A stretch of 64,000 bases of DNA from Hippopus hippopus (taxonomy: Eukaryota > Mollusca > Bivalvia > Cardiida > Cardiidae). How positions within the stretch are numbered: position 1 is the stretch's first letter; each line of letters opens with the position of its first letter. Positions 31,074 through 42,616 of this stretch are shown in pieces. Both the position numbers and the translations under genes were made by a program. Where the stretch lies: the NCBI GenBank assembly GCA_946811185.2, contig OX328103.1:62001-126000 (forward strand). Reading direction: 5' to 3'. The notes beneath the pieces were generated by a model. That model had not been told where the DNA came from. It worked only from the letters and a program-made list of their open reading frames with translations, and did no database searches.

Positions 31074-32318
31074 ATCGCTCTTACATCTACAATCAAAGGA
31101 AAGAAATTTTGAATGAATTAGCTTAGTGGAGAAAGTACTTATAAAAAGGAATAGTTATTCTTCTGGTAACGAACATAAATATTTTGAAATTTATTTCTTC
31201 ATGTTATTTCAATTGTACCACTACCTAATCAACGAGTTGTAATAGATAAATATAAAAAAAGAAATAATAAATCAAGATAATTGAATCATGCCAAAATTCT
31301 CTTCTACTAGGTCGTAGAAGGAAGAAGGAACGTTGCAATGTGAAAAGGAAATCATTCGAGTTAATTTCTAAGGCTGTTTCTACCAAATATAGGACACCGT
31401 CGATCATTTAACGGTCTACAAATCCTGCGCAGTCTGATCTTGATCTACACCATCAGTGTCAGCATTTTACATGTCTCCTTCAGCTTGGAAAGAATTAAAA
31501 GCCTTGATCTGCCTTAGAAATCTTATCCTCTTTTTAACATTCACGAACAACATGAAATCCAGCACATATCCTGAATTTGCTGTTAAAGTTAAAAAAAAAA
31601 TTTTCACTCGATCTTCATTTATTTTCCTACGTGCTTTTTTTTCATAATCTCAAATTTGTTTCTTTCATCAACAACAACGTTAAAAGATTGTCTGAATTGC
31701 CTCCTGCCTTCCTGTCCTCCATATCATGCAGTAAACATTTTTGTTCGTCTGCAAAATACAGGGTCAGTCCATTTCCTAAATACTGAGACATGTAAGGCGT
31801 ACAATTTAAAAAGAAATACCAACGTGGACAAAAATTGTTTAACTGTCTTCTCCCGTGTTTCTCCCCGTAATCATATACGAGATAAGAGATGCTGACCATA
31901 AAAGCAGCGTAAATTAAAAATTTATAACTGCATACAAACTTTACACAAAATTTTAGTGCGCCAACCTTTTATTTTTAGAAAAGAATTGTGTGTTCCATCC
32001 ATGTACAAGGACAAAGGGTTAATTCGGTGCCTCTTTTGTGATGATATCGCACCGTTGTGGTCTGACATATTTTTTTTTACCCGGCTTGCAGCTTGAGGTT
32101 AACAAGCACTTGTCATAAACATGTCATGTACAAAGTTACTCTTTTGTTTTCATGACCATATTGAACCCTTTTTCGTAAATAATGTAAATGGAATTTGGAA
32201 TTTTACACAGGTTAAATGGGTAAGTCGAACGTCATAACTTTTGTATTTTCCTCATTCATACGATCTTAAATTAAAAAAAAAAAAACCGCATAATCTGCTT
32301 GTCGAATTTCTTTTCTTA

Positions 32319-32321
<3 letters not shown>

Positions 32322-32414
<93 letters not shown>
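32322..32414. repeat. (CT)n microsatellite, 93 bp
   Basis: An uninterrupted dinucleotide run of about 46 repeats. The plus-strand frame across it encodes only alternating Leu-Ser and is not a gene. Confidence 0.95.
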
Positions 32415-32416
<2 letters not shown>

Positions 32417-32475
32417 GAAAGAGATGGATAATCAACAGTGAATTTACCATTTATTGCTTGCCTCATTTAAATTTC

Positions 32476-32685
32476 TGTGGGGCCCCAAGGCTGCTGAGCG
32501 CGACTCAATGACCTTTTGCGAACAGTGTATATTAAGATCAGACTGCAAAGAACATGCAATCTGATCTTATGTACAGTGTCCAATGCGGAAACATCTATTT
32601 TTGTTTCTCCAAAAACTAGCACTATTCAAAATTTTGCAATCGGCATGAAGGTTTATTTAACCTTTTGAGGATTAATGGTAGATCT
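32476..32685 (+). repeat. MITE-2 copy
   Basis: Left arm CCCAAGGCTGCTGAGCGCGA, dyad 'agatcagactgcaaagaac' / 'atgcaatctgatctt', right end CTTTTGAGGATTAA. The left TTAA is lost. Confidence 0.75.
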
Positions 32686-33577
32686 GATATTAAGCCATGT
32701 CATTTAGTTCAGACAGACAGACAGACAGCAGACTGACAAATAAATAGTCATCTCCTGGCTCGAAATAGTGCTTAAACTCGGCACCCGGCATACGATAGGG
32801 ATTTTTGTGACGAAAAAAGTCGTCTCCTGACATGAGGGAGGATAAGGCTGAGAGAAAAAAAGTCAGCATCAGATCAAATTAACAGTACACAGAAGCCGAA
32901 ATAAGAGTGGCATCACATCCGGTTTATCGAACATTTCACAAACTCACACAGGCGTGCAAACCACATCTTCGCTTAAAACTCTCTTTCTACGATAGACATT
33001 GAAATGCGGTTTTTCTATTTTAAGATGGTTTTCATTTAAGGATTCATATGTCCAAGAAAGAGATTTTGGCTGTAGTTGCCCTTTAAGTCAAAACTACCGA
33101 GTTCATCCAAATGATGAATTTTCTATTTATAGATATCGAGAAACGGATAAAACTATCACAATAATTTTATCTCGCATGTCAGCTTCGAGCACGGTGGAGA
33201 AATTTTGCGATAAAATATTAAGTTTATCGTGATATTTTTATTATGAAACTTTTCACGATCTTGATAAGATTTCCAGGAAACTTTTAATTTATCGCGATAA
33301 TTTACCAAAATTATCATGATAGCTATCTCGTATCTCGTGGCAGAAATATGCCACCATAGAAATCTTTGCAATTTCGCGTATTGATAAAAATCGCGAAGAT
33401 AGCCGCCAGCGTAAATTTAAGTTACATGAAAGTACAATTCACATGGACACCGGGTCATGTGGAAGTGATTGACTTGGGCCCTTATCAACATCATTGAGTG
33501 CCTTTTTTCATCAACGTCGACCAAAATACTATATAATGGTGCAAATTAAACATGTTTCATTGAAGTGAAAAGTGAGA

Positions 33578-33749
33578 TTTATTAAACTGATCTTTGTCCA
33601 AACTCAAAGCCTTTGCAAATGAAAATTTCAATGTGGCTCAAATGGTGCAATTTTTGTTTGATACTGTAGAAAACATTTTGAAAACAGTGTTTTCGTAAGT
33701 CTTCTTTCCCAGGGTCGTTTAAAGTCGGCATTGTGTGGTAAAGGGTTAA
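33578..33749 (-). repeat. MITE-1 copy with deleted core
   Basis: The arms are present ('tttgtccaaactcaaagcc', 'gggtcgtttaaagtcggc', end GTGTGGTAAAGGGTTAA), but the palindrome is missing: 'gaaaacattttgaaaacag'. Loss of the long hairpin is what replication slippage would produce. Confidence 0.8.
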
Positions 33750-33900
33750 CCCTTAAAGCACCTATTACCCCTTTAGTTGTCTTTGCAGGCAGTTAAGATC
33801 AAGATCAGACTGCACAAAAGTTCAGTCTGCTGTCTAATCTCACTTTTCACTTTGCTGAGACATTTTGGAAGATAGCGACCTTGAAATAAATACGATTAGA
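33746..33900 (+). repeat. MITE-2 copy abutting MITE-1
   Basis: Begins on the TTAA that ends the MITE-1 copy (TTAACCCTTAAAGCACC). It carries the dyad 'aagatcagactgcacaaaa' / 'ttcagtctgctgtctaatc'. The right end is not clear. Confidence 0.65.
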
Positions 33901-34109
33901 CTATTATTTAAAATGAATAACACATCTACAGTCATGTTGTAGTCTACTCTCGAATTCTAAATAATTCTAAACTCTGTTCTAATTCGAAATTCTAAGACTG
34001 GTCATGTGATTGGCTGACACATAGGATATTAATAGGTTTGAAGTTTCTAGTAATTAAATAAAGAAATATTGGCACACTTGATTCCTGACTAACAACTTTA
34101 TAGGCGTAC

Positions 34110-34604
34110 CTATAGTCTGATATTGACTGCACATCTTCATGTGTATATGTAGTCTGGTTTTGATTTCATACCTTTACATGTAGTCTGATCTTGACAACAC
34201 ATCTTTACCCGCACATATATTCTGATCTTGACTTCACATTCTACCCATACATAAAGTCAGATGTTGAATTCACATTTACATGAACATGTCGTCTGATCTT
34301 AACGATACATTTTACATGGAAAAGTAGTCTGATCTTGACTACAAATGTAATAGGTAGATGTAGTCTGCATTTGACTACACCATTTACGCGTACATGTAGC
34401 CTGACCTTGACTTCACATTTTACAAAATCATAAAGTCTGATCTTCACTTCAAATTTTAGACATAAATGAAGTCTCATCTTGAGTGTATATTTTTACTGTG
34501 ATCTTGATTTCACATTTTACACATACATTTTGCCTGATCTTGACTTGACATTTTACCATTGCACATTTTTTCAATCTTGACTCCACACTTTCAACGTGTA
34601 TGTA
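34110..34604. repeat. Degenerate minisatellite, 35-40-bp unit, left block
   Basis: About 12 irregular units of 'acatgtagtctgatcttg', then 'actncacattttac'. Length varies by several bases per unit. Minus-strand frames here give repeated 'KIRLHVRVK'-like strings and are repeat translations. Confidence 0.85.
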
Positions 34605-34612
34605 GTGCAACA

Positions 34613-35524
34613 CATAGGGGTCCGTAGTTTGACTCCTGGCATCCATAGACTATATAGTATAATCAAGGGATTTAACTGTATGCAGCCCGTTACTCGCCCC
34701 CGGTTACAAAGAAACAACGTATCTTTTCTACCCCATCAGTTATTCTCCTTCTTCTTTGGATAACTGATTGCTAAATCATTTGTCTACCAGAAAAACACGA
34801 CTATTTGTCAGTGGCTAATGCAATCTGGCTGCTACAGTCCTTCGAACTTGTAGCCTCGCACAAAAATCTTCGCCATTTACACGAGTTCGTACATTCGATA
34901 CTGTCGGTCGCGCATATAAACCAAACGAATTTCTCGTTCCAAAACAGTGTCACATGATAAAAGGTGTGAGCAGCTGTATGAAATTTCATTGGTCGAATGC
35001 ACGACTGTCAGTACATATCAACCAATGAAATTTCTCGTTCCAAACAATGTCACGTGACACAAGATGTCGGCAGCTGTTTGAAATTTGCATCTTGATAAAA
35101 AATCCACGAATTCTGAGGCGATTCGACTTTGTTGAACACAAAGACTACAGGTCAGTGATATTTTGAAACATGTTTAATGGGTGTTTGCCGCTTATACTGT
35201 GTTTCATTGGATCTAAAGTGTATTTTATATCTTGAAAGTCGGATGTACGAACCCGTGTCAATGGCCAAGATTTTTGAGGGAGTTTACAAGTTCAAGCGAC
35301 TGTAGCAGCCAGACTGCATTAGCAACTGACAATCAGTTGTGTTTATCTGGTAGAAAATTTTTTTAGCTCTCAGTTGTCGAAAGAATAAGGAGAATAACTG
35401 TTAGTAAAGAAAAGATACATTGCTTATTTGCAATCAGGGGCGAGTAACGGGCTGAATAGAGTTAAATCCCTTGATTACACTATATAGTCTATGGGTGCCA
35501 GGAGTCAAACTACGGACCCCTATG
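34613..35524. mobile_element. hAT-like foldback element, 912 bp, perfect 8-bp target duplication
   Basis: Flanked by GTGCAACA at 34605-34612 and 35525-35532. The left end is CATAGGGGTCCGTAGTTTGA and the right end is its exact mirror. The inverted arms run inward for about 300 bp, with the pairs 'ctcctggcatccatagac' / 'gtctatgggtgccaggag', 'cagcccgttactcgccccc' / 'ggggcgagtaacgggctg' and 'tctggctgctacagtc' / 'gactgtagcagccaga'. An 8-bp duplication and a CA...TG end fit the hAT superfamily. The middle has two related 'accaatgaaatttctcg' stretches. There is no transposase. It has inserted into the minisatellite. Confidence 0.88.
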
Positions 35525-35532
35525 GTGCAACA

Positions 35533-36190
35533 CAGATGTGTAGTCAAATCTGGACTTCACATTTTCCATCCATACGAAATATTCCTGGCTTGTCTGATTT
35601 TGCACACACGTTGTCTGATCTTGACTACACATTTCTACGTGTTCATGCAATTTGATTATAACCGCACATAATACACGTACATATAGTCCAATCTTAACTT
35701 CACATTTAACACGCACATTTTACATGCACATGTAGTCTAGTCTACACATCTTTACATGTTTATGTAGTCTGATTTTTTCAAAACATTCTAATTGTGCACG
35801 TAGTCTGATCTTGTGATCTTGACGTCACATTTTACACGTTTTGTAGTCATACCTTGATCTAACAGCTTGTGAATGTTGTCAAATCTTGCTAAAATATCTC
35901 TAGATGTACATGTAGTCTGAATTTATCTAAACAATTTACACGTTCATTTTATCCGATTTTGTCTGAAAAATTTACGTGTACGTGTATCTGGTTTAGACAC
36001 GCATCTTTACATATGTACAAGTAGTCTGAATTTGTCTAAAAATTTACACATTCAGGTAGTCTAATCTTGAAAATACATTTAACATGTTCGTAATGAGTAA
36101 TCTTTATTCCACATTACACACGTACATGTAGTCTGATCATGACAACACATTTTACACATTCATCAAGTCTGATCTTGACTAGCATAGCCA
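35533..36190. repeat. Degenerate minisatellite, right block
   Basis: Continuation of the 35-40-bp repeat of 34110-34604 after the hAT-like insert, with about 15 worn units of 'acatgtagtctgatcttg'. Left and right blocks were one array before the insertion. Confidence 0.85.
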
Positions 36191-36929
36191 ACTTTCGCGG
36201 ACATGGAAAAATCGATATTGGCCAATCTTAGCTGTATTTTTTTTATATAGAATTATGAAGGGCCTTGGTAAATAAACGCTTATAACTTCATCAATTTTCA
36301 GATTTGAAAATTATCTCAAGTGAGGTCAGAAAATTCAATTTATTCTCTTTCAAATGAACTTAGTTTTAAAAATTTCGTAAAAGAAACTTTTGGTCCTTTT
36401 TTAACTTTAAAATTGGAGGTATGGTTTATATAGAATAAAGAGGAAAAATACATTTTCCGAAGTTAAAAACTGAAACATTTGTTGAATTTTCTTTCTTTGT
36501 GTTAAAAAGTCAAAATTATCTCAAGTGAACTCATTAAGCGTATTCATTTCTCTTTCAGTTGGTATAAGTTTGAGTCTTTTAAAAAATTAAACTTTTGGTC
36601 CTTTTTACAGTTTTTTAATGCCACTATCCTATTTTTTTCTTTTTCCGTGAACGTTCGGATTATGCCGGAATTTGCCGATGTTGGCCGAGTCTTACTGTTA
36701 GATAAGCCGCCCGGGTATCTTTACTGTGTTACATTATATGTACAGTATATATTGTGCGAGATAAACGGTCAAACGGTCTCCCAGTGACAGGAACACTATT
36801 TATCGCGCGACAAAATATTAGACATCCATACTGAAACCATTTAGAGAAGACAATTTAAATGTTGCCTAAAGGATAGCATTAATCATTGACAGGCCTGAAA
36901 CTATCGTGAGAAATGGAGAAAAAGTGGAG
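36191..36929. other. Gene-free spacer
   Basis: AT-rich. A weak inverted pair ('cgatattggccaatctta' near 36213 and 'ccgatgttggccgagtctta' near 36676) hints at an old repeat. Nothing firm. Confidence 0.4.
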
Positions 36930-37125
36930 AAAATTGCGGCAGGATTCATTCCTGGCTCACCGCTGATCATTGTTCGACGACAGTTATGTAGGAAAGCAGC
37001 CAGTGGCTTGAAAAGAAAATTGTGCGGTGTACCGGTAAAAGAAACTCCTGGAAAGCATGGATAGGTGCACTAGTCGTCCCAGTAGAACTGAATAATGTTG
37101 AAAACGGCGTTAAACACCATGCAAT
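36930..37125 (+). repeat. SINE family S2, 3' part
   Basis: Starts 'gcggcaggattcattcc'. It holds GGAAAGCAGCCAGTGGCTTG, 'aaactcctggaaagcatgg', 'ataggtgcactagtcg' and the end 'ggcgttaaacaccatgcaa'. The tRNA-like head is missing. Confidence 0.75.
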
Positions 37126-37399
37126 CAATCGAGCAGGTTAAGGCTAACTTGGAATAGAGGTTATATTTAGACTAATGATTACAACACGATTACTTCATTC
37201 ATCAGTTTAATCATTTATTTGTATATTCATCGACTAGTTCTTGCTTCGTATTACAAGACAGATCAGTGTGTCGAGTCTAGGGGTTTGAACTCTCAATCCA
37301 TGTGTAACAGGCTTGATATGTCTAGTCCAGGGATATAAACTTAAAACTCCTGCATCACGGACATTGTGTGCCAAGCTCGGTACCTGTCTTTAAACTGCA

Positions 37400-37665
37400 T
37401 GGTTTGTAATCCAAGGGTCGCCAATAAATTCGGGTATCCGCAACGTCTAAACCTGTCTCCGAGGATTGATGATAGCCAATGGGACAGGATTCTGCTGTCT
37501 CTCATGATGTCTTTGTGGGAAAGCATTTAGTGGCTTACAAAAAATGGGTTAGGTACTGATGTAAGAAACTTCGGCAAAGCCTGGATAAGTGAACTGGCCG
37601 CTGCGATATAACTGAGATAATATTAAAGATGGCGTAAAAACCCCAAACAAACCAAGTCAATCCTT
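37400..37665 (+). repeat. SINE family S2, second copy
   Basis: Diverged. Contains 'ggacaggattctgctgtc', GTGGGAAAGCATTTAGTGGC, 'gcctggataagtgaactgg', 'gataatattaaagatggcg' and 'aaaccccaaacaaacc'. It lies in the same orientation as the copy 300 bp upstream. Confidence 0.65.
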
Positions 37666-38796
37666 AGAAAGACAGCCGAGGTTGAGATCTTAACTCAAGT
37701 AATTATCTTCATGGATGAGCTATTAAGTCTGAGCCTAAGCTTGGCTTTATAACACAGGATGCTTTCAATGATACTGTTGTATAGAAACAATAACAAAACA
37801 ACGAGTTAACATAACTGCAAATACTCAAAATTCATTCATGATAAAATGTATTAAAAATTATGGAGTACATTGCATTCAGAAGGAAAAACGACAGAAATCG
37901 ATAAACTGCTCATGAAAAATGTATTTAGTATTTAAAGAGGCTATTCAGATCCGATGGCAAAACTAAATATATAAAAATAGATTTATTACTTGACTAGGTA
38001 TGCTGGATAAATCACTGATATAAACAATTGGACAACAAAAAAAAATGTAAACAGAGAATTTAGATCGCTGTTTCGAGTAAAAAGATACGTGAATTAAAGA
38101 TGAAAATAAAGCAAACATTCATAAAAACTTTAACCATCTCTCTCCCTCTCTCTCCCTCTCTCTCTCGTACAACACGAATTGGACCGGGAAATGAACAAAT
38201 TCAAACCCGTAATACAAAATAAAGTCATCTATTCACATTTAAATTATGGTAACTAGATAAGAATACAGGTAGTCTGCGATCTGATAGTATTTTTTATGGA
38301 TAAAAAAATCATTCAGAAGGGCGATAATGGTACATGCAAATAATTACTGCTACCACATCGTTTGCCGGATAAACAATGTGTGATAGATCCACTTTGGAAG
38401 TCAATTAGTGTCTATAGATTATCGATAAAGTTCTGTGAAATTTTTCGAAGGGAGGGATAAAGTTATATAAATAAATAGCAAATGAATAGGGGGAAATGGA
38501 TGGGACAAGTGCGATTTATAACGAGCGAAGCTCGTTTTGCGGTAACACCGTTCTAGATTTTTAAGAATGGAATTCCGACTTCGTTATGGGTTTTAGTCTA
38601 AATCTAAATAGGGATGACTAAAAACTGAGTGTCTTCCGGTTAGTCGCACAGCGTCACACGTAAGACAATCTTTTGCACAAGTACCTGATCGGTCAAAAAT
38701 GACAATAATTATCTACCGATGGAATGATTACATAAAAAATCATTCTCAGTTTAATGAGTACAGATTATCTAATTTCTTACTTACTTTCAGCGTGAT
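37666..38796. other. Gene-free spacer before the tandem duplication
   Basis: AT-rich. A CT-rich microsatellite lies at 38136-38166 (CTCTCTCCCTCTCTCTC). No exon is recognised. Confidence 0.5.
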
Positions 38797-38925
38797 ATGA
38801 ATATAGGCAAAGCCTAAAGGCGAGCAGCGCTGCAATTTTAGCTACTTTCAAAGAAGTAAATCTTCTTATCAAATGCCTACAAATTATATAGGGGGTAAAT
38901 CTAGATCTATCTCAGATTTTTTATA

Positions 38926-38970
38926 ATCTCACCAGAGACATAGATGTGTATTGTATGTCTCTGATCTCAC
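38926..38970. repeat. 31-bp hairpin insertion with 7-bp duplication, copy A only
   Basis: ATCTCAC occurs at 38926-38932 and again at 38964-38970. Between them, 38933-38963 begins CAGAGACATA and ends TATGTCTCTG, perfect 10-bp inverted repeats around an 11-base middle. Copy B has a single ATCTCAC at the same place, giving the empty site (near 42759-42765). This is an extremely short element-like insertion or the remnant of one. Confidence 0.9.
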
Positions 38971-39097
38971 TAAAGTTAAAAAATAATTCATCTCATAATT
39001 AAGCCAAACAACTGCAGGTAAACCACCAGAAATAGAATATTAAAAATCCCCTCTCCCTCCCACTACACACAAAAAAAAAAGGTACAAGCCCTGGGAT

Positions 39098-39422
39098 ATT
39101 TCCTGTCTTTCTCACACCAGTACTTATAATCCCTTTTTTGTGTCATCCTTTGTTTCTAAATATAGTTTGTCATAATTTCATTATCATGTCCATTTAATCT
39201 CATGTATAGTGCTTTTATGATGTCATATATTTTATACAGAAATAAATCTATCTAGTACTGACACAACTTTCTTTCAATCTATTGACTACTTTTCTCAAAT
39301 GCATCAGATGTGAGAGGCTAAAAGTTGCTGCAAAGAAAGTTTGCCTGAACTGGGTATCGAACCCACAACCACCTGATTATGAGTCAGGCACATGACGAAC
39401 CACCAAGCTACCTGGCAAGGCA
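39098..39422 (-). repeat. SINE family S1 with a 129-bp insertion
   Basis: Minus-strand head GCCAGGTAGCTTGGTGGTTC and B box GGGTTCGATACCC, and body 'ctcacatctgatgcatttg'. It is interrupted at 39125-39253 by a sequence flanked by AGTACT on both sides (39119-39124, 39254-39259). In copy B the SINE is uninterrupted ('caccagtgctgacacaac'). Confidence 0.8.
39125..39253. repeat. 129-bp insertion with AGTACT duplication
   Basis: AT-rich, begins TATAATCCCTTTTTTGTGTC and ends GAAATAAATCTATCT. No inverted ends and no tRNA boxes are visible. The AATAAA near its 3' end would fit a retrocopied transcript end, but the poly-A is absent, so its origin is open. Confidence 0.7.
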
Positions 39423-39618
39423 GGTTTCATTTCAGAATTTGGCAAAGATATTAAGAAATGTGACTTGATCAATAATGTGCATCCATACGTATGGGATTGT
39501 TTTCAAATTAGTATGATGATGTCGTATTTGATAGCATAACAGTAAACAGAGTAACGTATTGCAAATCACATCTATTATTTAAACACAAAATTTGCACCTT
39601 TTTCTTGTATTTAACCGT

Positions 39619-40250
39619 ATGGTGGCATATTTCTGCCACAAGATACAAGGTAACTATTGCGATAGTTTGAGAGAACTACTGCGACAAAACAAAGTCTTCT
39701 GGAAATATTATCTACTTAATAAAAACTTTCACGGTAAAAATAGGTGATAATTCTCACTGTTCTCACGATTTTTTTTTTACGTTCATGCCTACAACTGACA
39801 TTCATGGTATTTATAATTAGATACGGTTTCAGAATATATTGGTCTCCAACCTTATGAATTCTCCTTTTCCCTGAATGGTTTTAAAGTTGTTCGTAAGAGG
39901 CATTTCGAGTCGTCTTTGTGTTTAACAGACATCAGTTCATTTCATGTGTAGTCAAAATTTAGAAATTAAGCTACAGTTGTAAATAATTCAAATTATAACT
40001 TACTGCCATCTTGTGAAGTCAAAAACTGCAGAGTTCATCCAAATGATGAATTAAGTTTTTATAGATGTCGAGAAATAGGTAGAACTATCACGATAATTTT
40101 AACTCGAATGTCACCATTTGCACGAATGAAAAATTTTGCGTTAAAATATCTGATCAATGTGAAATTTTCTTGATACCAAAGTTTATCATGAATTTTTTTT
40201 TTTTTTTCAGAAAACTTTTCACTATCTAAATAAATATTCCAGGAAATGTA
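39619..40250. repeat. Element E copy in unit A, right end lost
   Basis: Starts ATGGTGGCATATTTCTGCCA and continues colinearly with the halves at 29885-30251 and 33087-33300. It lacks the final mirror end (GCAGAAATATGCCACCAT). It gives the uninterrupted reference that exposes the insert at 30252-33086. Confidence 0.8.
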
Positions 40251-40264
40251 GGATCAGCCTCCAA

Positions 40265-40495
40265 AGAGTTGTCTTGGGTGGCTTAGTGCTTAAGGTGTTC
40301 AATCAGTAATCTTAAGGTCCTGGGTTTGACCCTCAGCCAAGATAATATTTTACTTGTATGGCGGTTTCTATTGGTAAGGCAAGCCAAACATGGACTGCTT
40401 GTAAAACCAAGGAAAATATATGCCGTGAGCTGTCAGCTTGATACGACTGAAATGACTTTGAAATGGGAGTACAACAGCAATTGATGAATCCAAAA
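40265..40495 (+). repeat. tRNA-derived SINE (family S4)
   Basis: Head TTGGGTGGCTTAGTGCTTAA (A-box region), then GTCCTGGGTTTGACCCTCAG (B box). Body 'ttggtaaggcaagcc', 'acatggactgcttgtaaa', tail 'gggagtacaacagcaattg'. The duplicate lies at 43962-44195. Confidence 0.75.
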
Positions 40496-42616
40496 AAGTC
40501 CTAGTTTCAACAAGGATAAGACCAAAAGAAACTGGTTAAATATCATGGTCCTAATCAGTATCTGACATTGGCATTTAAACTGAATTCATATCCATGTAGT
40601 CATTGTTTGACAACACAGTATTTGTATTTCTCAAAGTTATGAACAACAAATGGTTTACATGCATGGATAAAGAGAGATAGATCTAGGAAAGATTAAGAAT
40701 TTTCAGAGATTTAGGTTTGTAGATCTGAATCTTTGGAATTATTTGTCTGAATGGCGTTTTATGTTACTTTCCACTGCAATTCAGCCTACGTTATGTCATT
40801 AACATCGTTACTTGGTAATGTTTCAATCAGTGCTAGCCTGTGGCTATGGTGTGCCTTGCTCAAGGATACTCCTACATGACTGGCAGGGCATTCAGGGTTT
40901 TAAATAGGATTTCAAGAGAACAAACCCTTTGCCTTGACCTAGGAATAAATTATAGTCACTCACAAAAAGAAATCTGCATAAAAGATATTTCAGTGGCTCC
41001 CAAGTCATTGCCGTTACTTTGCCATAAATTCACTCTTAACAGTCAGGTCATCAAGCTGGTATGTTTTTTGATGACTATGCAGCTGATGGTTTTGTCTGAA
41101 TGATATAGGCTTAAATTTGTTAAAAGCAGATTAAAACAGGGGTGAAAAAAAAGGCATAATACCAGATTTTGTTTTGGGAGGTCAAAAATAACTTTACAAA
41201 ATTGATAAGCAATATCATTCTGCAAAAAGAAGCCTTTAGACCAAAATATCATTTGTAGAGAAAATACATAGGGGAATATCCCCTTTGTGTTTTATTTAAA
41301 TGTTTAAACTTCTGACTCCGTGTAACATGGTAGTTCTAAATACTAGTACATTTCAACATGCCCGACATATAACATAAATTGGATGATTAGGAATGGTTCA
41401 GTCAATAGAAGCAATTCTATAGAAGCAATCATTTGATTGGTAATTAGTTTGAGCCCTGGTGCTGAAAATCTTGGTGGTGTCTTTTTTCTCTCATCCTGGC
41501 CACTGTCGTTTCAAGGTGATGTAAATTGTCAAACTTCTTGAACAAGAATATTTGCTTGAAATCTAGTTTGACACATCTGTAACTGCTACAGTGTAAAGAC
41601 ATTAAAAAAAATGTTATGGTCTGTTGAAAAGACAGTTATCTGAAAGGTAAAAATCTCTTAGAAATAACATCACATAAGTTCCCACTATGTAGACCCACTT
41701 TTAGAAAATATTATGTGTGTGGGTACAACAACAGGTTGCACAAAAAATCATATTCTATGCAAACTGAAATCTAGATCTATACTGTCAAAAACATCAAAGT
41801 GAATGCTGACAGAGTTTGATCAGATTTAGATTTTACAACAATGATTATTCTGGCATCTAGATCCAATTCAGAACAAAACAAAAAAGGATAAAAGAAACTA
41901 AATTCCCTCTGTAAAGAAAATGAAGAAAAATCACTGCTGCGAGTAGACCATTTTGTTTTAAACTGAAAAAAACATAACCTTTTTAAGCAGTTGTAATCTA
42001 GATCTCGATGAGAATAGTTTTTTGTTACATTCTGTTCAGAATGAAAGACACGCCTGTCAATCTGTCAGTATCTAGCGTAAATCGATTAACTTTGCTCAGG
42101 CCCTGTTGACTTGGGGACGAGTTAAGTACTGGCCGAGTTGTTTCGCTTTCTTTACCGAACAAGACCTTAAAAGTTGGGGAAAACGTCCGAATGAAACATG
42201 AACAAAGTTTTCAAAAGCAAGAGCGCGAAAAAAACTTGAAAGCATAGATCGATTGGCTCACCCGAAATGGCTGAGCTGCTTTATTAATTCCCGTAATGTT
42301 TATTTCTATATTCGGAATTTTACGTAACTTACGTAACGGAAAAGCCCGAGTTCCCTCGTATTTGACCAGATCTCGCGAGGGTCTCGTTCGTAGACTGGAA
42401 CACTGTTTCAAATCACGTGATTGTCAAAGGTGTAAGGAATTATAGGACAGAAACGCTTTTAGTGCCAGTCTTTTATGTCACTCCCGTCCACCATATTTGA
42501 AAAATCTACTTCCGCTCCACCACTTTTTCAGAGACATAATGTATGTACATTTTTGACACCATTTCTACCAATAAGCCCTCGCTTATGCGAGGCGTCGCTC
42601 CGCGATGCCTCTTGTG

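Larger units (their letters stand above)
30252..33086. mobile_element. 2.8-kb insert inside element E, TTAAAGGG ends
   Basis: The ends are TTAAAGGGTAACTCC and the complement of TAGTTGCCCTTTAA, so the insert reads TTAAAGGGYAACT at both termini. It may be one transposon or a transposon that has collected more. Within it lie a CCCCCGTCAC-ended MITE, a CT microsatellite and a MITE-2 copy. The frames in it (up to 118 codons at 30740-31096) have no recognisable domain. Confidence 0.65.
29885..33357. mobile_element. Inverted-repeat element E, split by a 2.8-kb insert
   Basis: Left end ATGGTGGCATATTTCTGCCG then CGAGATACGAGATAGC. The right end is its mirror (GCTATCTCGTATCTCGTGGC then AGAAATATGCCACCAT). 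The flanks are GGAAATCT (29877-29884) and AGAAATCT (33358-33365), an 8-bp duplication with one mismatch. The two halves match, in order, the uninterrupted copies at 39619 and 43298: 'acaactgacattcatg', 'taattagatacggtttc', 'catttcgagtcgtctttg', then 'gagttcatccaaatgatga'. This shows that 30252-33086 is foreign. TATCGTGATAA-like words recur through the element. No transposase is seen. Confidence 0.8.

Noticed and set aside
32241..32441. 66-codon plus frame with a long Leu-Ser run
   Set aside because: It is the CT microsatellite read in frame.
34241..34646. Minus-strand frames with repeated KIRLHVRVK-like strings
   Set aside because: Translation of the 35-40-bp minisatellite; no conserved frame.
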